Assembly: GCA_003427395.1 (NCBI GenBank)
Contig: BFEA01000396.1
Coordinates: 115,691-135,854, forward strand
Direction: 5' to 3'
From: Chara braunii
Lineage: Eukaryota; Streptophyta; Charophyceae; Charales; Characeae
Length of the DNA: 20,164 nucleotides
Of the stretch, positions 17,516-20,164 are shown one piece after another (position 1 is the stretch's first letter; every line of letters starts with the position of its first letter). Under the pieces are notes generated by a model. The model ran no database searches. It worked only from the letters and a program-made list of their open reading frames with translations, and was not told where the DNA came from. The position numbers were made by a program, and so were the translations under genes.

Positions 17516-17814
17516 CCACAGCCTACTTGGTCTGCATGATCTGCATAGCTTTGTCACTTGCTGATTCGTTCAAGCTCGTGTCTGCGGTATTTGGTCCGAC
17601 ATTCCTTCAGTACTTTTTCCTCGGAGCCGTTTAGTTTCCTGAAGCTTGGATTACTAAGGAACAATTTGTTCAAGCCTTCTTCATAAATACTGGGGCAACG
17701 AAATAGTGTATCACCCGGGTTGTGATCCAGGGGGATTAGTACCAATCCATTCGTGAGGTTTTTGGTATCTCTATGCTCCCGGGGGTGAATGGTAAATCAG
17801 TAAGGGGACCATTC

Positions 17815-17960
17815 CGGAGGGAGGGAGAGGAGGAAGAGGAAGAGGAAGAGGAAGAGGGAGGATAGGGGGAAGAGAGAGAAAGGGATAGATAGGAATCAGG
17901 GGAAGAGATAGGTGAGGGAAGGTGGGGGAAGGATAGTTGTGTTGAGGGGGTACTTGAAAC
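17815..17960 (+). repeat. Purine-rich tract with GGAAGA microsatellite
   Basis: About four to five GGAAGA units (17831-17856) lie within a longer G/A-rich stretch. The proline/leucine-rich frame open on - is compositional. The tract resembles the purine strand of the LINE leader at 9,430-9,830 in composition but not clearly in sequence. Confidence 0.6.
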
Positions 17961-18794
17961 ATTGAAGCAAACGGGAGGTAGGTATGTTGAACTTGCTGGG
18001 AGAATGTGATTGACTGGGATTGAATTGAGGGTTGAGAGGATCTGTGACCGAAGGAAAGCGGGGGAGTATGATCGTGAGGGCGGAGGTATGTTAAGCGAGT
18101 TACAAAGACACGAAGGGAAGAATGGGTGTCCTTGACTCGGAAGCAGATGTGAGCATTTACTATGGGAAGCTGAGTAGGGGAAGGGTTAGATCCTGGGAAA
18201 AATGTACAGGGATGAGAAAATTGCAATAATAATCCTTCGATTTTCGTGGAAACAAAATCGCAACAGCACGTTGAAAAAACACATACGGAAAAGTGTCGGA
18301 AATTGTGCAGCGACTGTGCAAGACTGGAATTTTTTATCCATACTACCCGAATTTTTCAGACCATCATACTTCCTACCGAAACTGGAATGTTTGTTTGTCG
18401 GACCAATTGCACACACAGAGATCTTACTCTAGCCTTCGAAACTAAATTTGTGTATTTTAATTTGAAAAAGGAGTCGCCTACGACGGCATAAGTTAAAACA
18501 CCGGCGGATGGCATTGGAAAGAACTGTTTTCTGGATCTGCCTGGACGGCTTCTTGGAGATACATTTGATAGCTTCATAAGCATAAATGAGGTTATCCAAC
18601 GACCAATGATAGAGAACTTTTCGTTCGGATGGGTGGCTAAGCAAACGAACCACATGAGTTTTCAGCCCCTCGGAGCAAGGACAAAATTTCACAAGCAGCA
18701 ACATGAAACAGATACCACCCTGTTAACCAGTCCTTACAATTAAATTTTTAATTGGTCTAGCCCGAATCAACTGATGATGAGAATTGATCCTCCC
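17961..18794. other. Unassigned sequence between the two PLE copies
   Basis: Several frames of 75-100 codons are open on both strands. The one at 18429-18704 on - contains cysteines and a basic RRCFNLCRRRRLLF stretch, but I recognise no domain. No repeat or RNA gene was found. It may be the decayed downstream part of PLE copy B or unrelated DNA. Confidence 0.3.
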
Positions 18795-19490
18795 CTACTG
18801 ACAATTGAAAGTGAGGAAATACGCAAACACACATTCATTGAGGATTTCCAGCAAGAACACAAAATTACTGCCAACTGAAGAAACAACGTAGCTGAGTCGA
18901 TTCCGATCTTGATTGTTGATAGATGAGTGGAGGAAAGGTGACTTGAGGGTCTCTTCGGCGTTAAGCGTTCTTCGAGCTTTGCGAGCCCTTTCTCGTTTGT
19001 CTGGTCTATTTTTCTTGTTTTCCTTCTTCTTTAGGACAACGGATCTAGAGTTAAGATAGGGAAAAACCCACCTGATAATACTCTTCTCTGACGATACCAA
19101 ATCCGAGGGTCTATAGACTGCAAGTGGAAGGTACTCGTGTTCCCTAGGATCATATAAAAAAAAATGTATTCCAACGAGTGACTCGGAGTGAGGCATCGAG
19201 CCCAGTCCTTCCAACAATCTGAGAACCTAGTAGAAAAGCAGAATAAGGCATTGTCGAAAAAGTGATCAGGGTACCCACGAAGCCTGAGTGCCTGCTTGAA
19301 GGTGATGAGGAAGACAATTTATGAGACAGGCATAGTCATAAAGTATCTTGCACGGTATACAAATGAAATAATCACTGCCATCTTGCACCGCTTGAAATAA
19401 GATGGTACCGAATGAGGCCAAGAAAGTTTGGTTTCTGTGAGTGGGAATGCAGCACACCCGAAAAGGGTGGGAAGGGAAGCCGGCGGCAAA
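18795..19490 (-). pseudogene. Penelope-like RT C-terminal fragment, copy B
   Basis: On -, positions 19490-19134 encode the same thumb region as copy A, including SHPFRVCCIPTHRNQ and, after a frameshift, RLRGYPDHFF. The match starts abruptly at about 19,490: copy A continues into the palm, while here the sequence changes to unrelated DNA, so this copy is truncated. Downstream, the frame from 19217 to 18795 starts in the shared part (HFFLYDPREHEYLP, matching NTLFLYDLMEQEYF of copy A). It continues into a K/R-rich stretch (ENKKNRPDKRERARKARR), then a hydrophobic end. No endonuclease motif is visible. Confidence 0.7.
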
Positions 19491-19499
19491 GGATTTTGA

Positions 19500-19519
19500 G
19501 GTCACCTCTGGAGGTGACC
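19500..19519. repeat. Perfect hairpin GGTCACCT-CTGG-AGGTGACC
   Basis: 8-bp perfect arms with a four-base loop, located right at the break where PLE copy B stops matching copy A. It may mark the insertion or rearrangement joint. Confidence 0.6.
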
Positions 19520-19936
19520 GCAAATGCCTTATTGTTCTTTTCCCGTCTTCCTCATAAATTGGCAAAATTTCGTTGAAAAAAGTTCTTGTACAATTTGTGG
19601 GCGGCGCCATGTGACCAGCCAAGTACCAGATCCCCATTTCTCCAGACGGCAGCGACCTTGTCCCATCTCAAAAGGTACAGCAGTATGAAGTGAACCATGC
19701 CCAAAATCACAAATGGATCGTCCCAAATCCGTATATTTGTTGATTTGGGGTCGAAGTGTGAGTGTGCCCTTAAGGCTATGAATCCCCCCCCCGGAGGCGG
19801 CCATGCGAGGCCAAGGCCAAGGCCATGAGGCCTCGCGACTTTGCCGCTCCGTGGCGGCCAGTGGATTTTGTGGTGTAAGTTAAAAAAAAAAAAAAAAAAC
19901 ACTATTCGTTAGTTTTCTCGTTTTTTCTTTTTTTCG
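19520..19936. other. No gene recognised; GC-rich hairpin and poly-A run
   Basis: Frames of 90-115 codons are open on - without recognised motifs. At 19,805-19,840 there is GCGAGGCC...GGCCTCGC, an 8-bp perfect inverted repeat around AAGGCC repeats. A run of 18 A begins at about 19,882, which could be the tail of a retroposon on +. Confidence 0.35.

Positions 19937-19974
<38 letters not shown>
19937..19974. repeat. (TTGA)n microsatellite, about 9.5 copies
   Basis: An uninterrupted tetranucleotide repeat of 38 bases. Confidence 0.95.
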
Positions 19975-19977
<3 letters not shown>

Positions 19978-20019
19978 GGTGGAGGGGTCGCCCCCCCCGT
20001 GCCACCCCACACACCGACC

Positions 20020-20044
20020 CACACACACACACACACACACACAC
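20020..20044. repeat. (CA)12 microsatellite
   Basis: An uninterrupted CA dinucleotide repeat, preceded by imperfect CA-rich sequence from about 20,000. Confidence 0.95.
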
Positions 20045-20141
20045 ATGCAGGAATGTATATTTCGCTGTTCTAGCAGAAGATTCAATCGATTTTGCTCATC
20101 CTGTCGATGGAAGTTGCGTGACGGAAGCCGCGGGTCTTATT

Positions 20142-20164
20142 ACTTACCTGTTGGCTGGTGCGTT
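20142..20164 (-). other. Candidate exon end with splice donor, at window edge
   Basis: On -, the sequence reads CAG|GTAAGTAA, a full match to the consensus 5' splice site. The exon would be 20164-20148 and continue right of the window. On +, a frame is open for about 40 codons to the edge, and TTCTAGCAG at about 20,069-20,077 could serve as an acceptor. The two readings exclude each other and both are weak without the neighbouring sequence. Confidence 0.25.

Larger units (their letters stand above)
15226..17800 (-). mobile_element. Penelope-like element, copy A (degenerate)
   Basis: On - this contains, in order, the N-terminal PLE segment, RT fingers, palm and thumb, then a tail with a 125-bp tandem duplication and a hammerhead-like core. 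That order (RT followed by a terminal region carrying ribozyme motifs) fits the known PLE layout. I see no GIY-YIG endonuclease domain between the thumb and the tail, so it is either lost or this is an endonuclease-lacking form. An imperfect foldback (17377-17515) seems to have inserted between the N-terminal segment and the fingers. Boundaries are approximate. Confidence 0.7.
16030..17800 (-). pseudogene. Penelope-like reverse transcriptase, copy A
   Basis: The N-terminal segment near 17,800-17,560 reads LVLIPLDHNPGDTLF and CPSIYEEGLNKLF, typical of PLE proteins. The fingers (about 17,185-17,095, another frame) show IPKHKD-I-RWRSI. From 17144 to 16131 a single frame gives the palm: ASYDVKEVF with the catalytic D (16937-16935), PMGKASNPLLA (from about 16,679), and LVDDVLVF with the DD pair at 16559-16554 in place of the usual YVDD. 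The thumb ends with FKQKLRLRGYP (about 16,200). In-frame stops are TGA 16779-16781, TAG 16689-16691 and TGA 16482-16484. Frameshifts lie near 17,090 and 16,150. A run of 15 T (- strand) sits inside the palm. The RT would copy element RNA at the target site; this copy is dead. Confidence 0.82.

Noticed and set aside
17771-18226. 151-codon P/L-rich frame on the - strand
   Set aside because: It is mainly a translation of the GGAAGA and purine-rich tract. No recognised domain.
18770-18820. CTGATGATGAG...AATTGAAAG on +, resembling a hammerhead core
   Set aside because: CTGATGA is not followed directly by a helix II that closes onto GAAA; the only pairing (AATTG/CAATT) leaves four extra bases on one side, and no cleavage triplet with helix III was found.
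1-20164. tRNA, rRNA, CRISPR array or bacterial operon
   Set aside because: No B-box-like or cloverleaf sequence, no regularly spaced identical repeats with unique spacers and no closely packed operon-like genes were found. The content is eukaryotic retroelements.

Overview
This window is eukaryotic, intergenic and transposon-dense. I see no complete host gene, no tRNA or rRNA, and nothing prokaryotic. Three autonomous retroelement classes are present, all decayed: a chromodomain-bearing Ty3/gypsy LTR element (chromovirus), an L1-type LINE with a plant-like ORF1 (zinc knuckle) and APE endonuclease, and Penelope-like elements (PLEs). Around them lie microsatellites, foldback elements and homopolymer runs. 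This mixture suggests a large repeat-rich genome of the green lineage, and a charophyte alga of the Chara type is my best guess. That guess is inference from element types and style, not proof.

Layout, left to right. Positions 1-3947 hold the 3' part of a chromovirus on +: the end of reverse transcriptase, RNase H and integrase, then a frameshift, a nonsense codon and a chromodomain, then about 1 kb of non-coding tail with a 40-bp tandem array, a polypurine tract and the 3' LTR (3463-3947). The LTR ends exactly inside a codon-aligned stretch of a LINE on the - strand (3948 to about 9880). The gypsy element therefore landed in LINE ORF2, and the rest of that ORF2 should lie left of the window. 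Read on -, the LINE has a pyrimidine-rich leader (9873-9386), a disordered ORF1 N-terminal piece (9385-8798), a very long ORF1 frame (8801-5169, four in-frame stops) and the endonuclease part of ORF2 (4981-3948).

Positions 9,880-14,460 hold no recognisable protein gene. They contain a TATA-like site, a cluster of ACGT-core palindromes (11238-11290), a G-quadruplex/TG-repeat tract, and a T-depleted, low-complexity block (about 11,980-13,010). Embedded in that block, on the - strand, is a complete type III hammerhead ribozyme fold (12256-12307). Then come AT-rich duplications, inverted repeats and a 63-base G run next to an N.

Positions 14463-14796 form a perfectly centred 334-bp foldback (MITE-like) element. 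From about 15,230 to 17,800 on - is a broken PLE: RT core motifs are visible and a hammerhead-like core lies in its 3' tail. A second PLE fragment of the same family lies at about 18,795-19,490. The right end is simple-sequence DNA, with a strong splice-donor match on - at the very edge that may mark a host exon.

The best candidate for something undescribed is the hammerhead ribozyme at 12256-12307 in its unusual T-depleted surroundings. It may be a retrozyme-like non-autonomous element. The LINE's unusually long ORF1, with an unrecognised C-terminal domain, is second.
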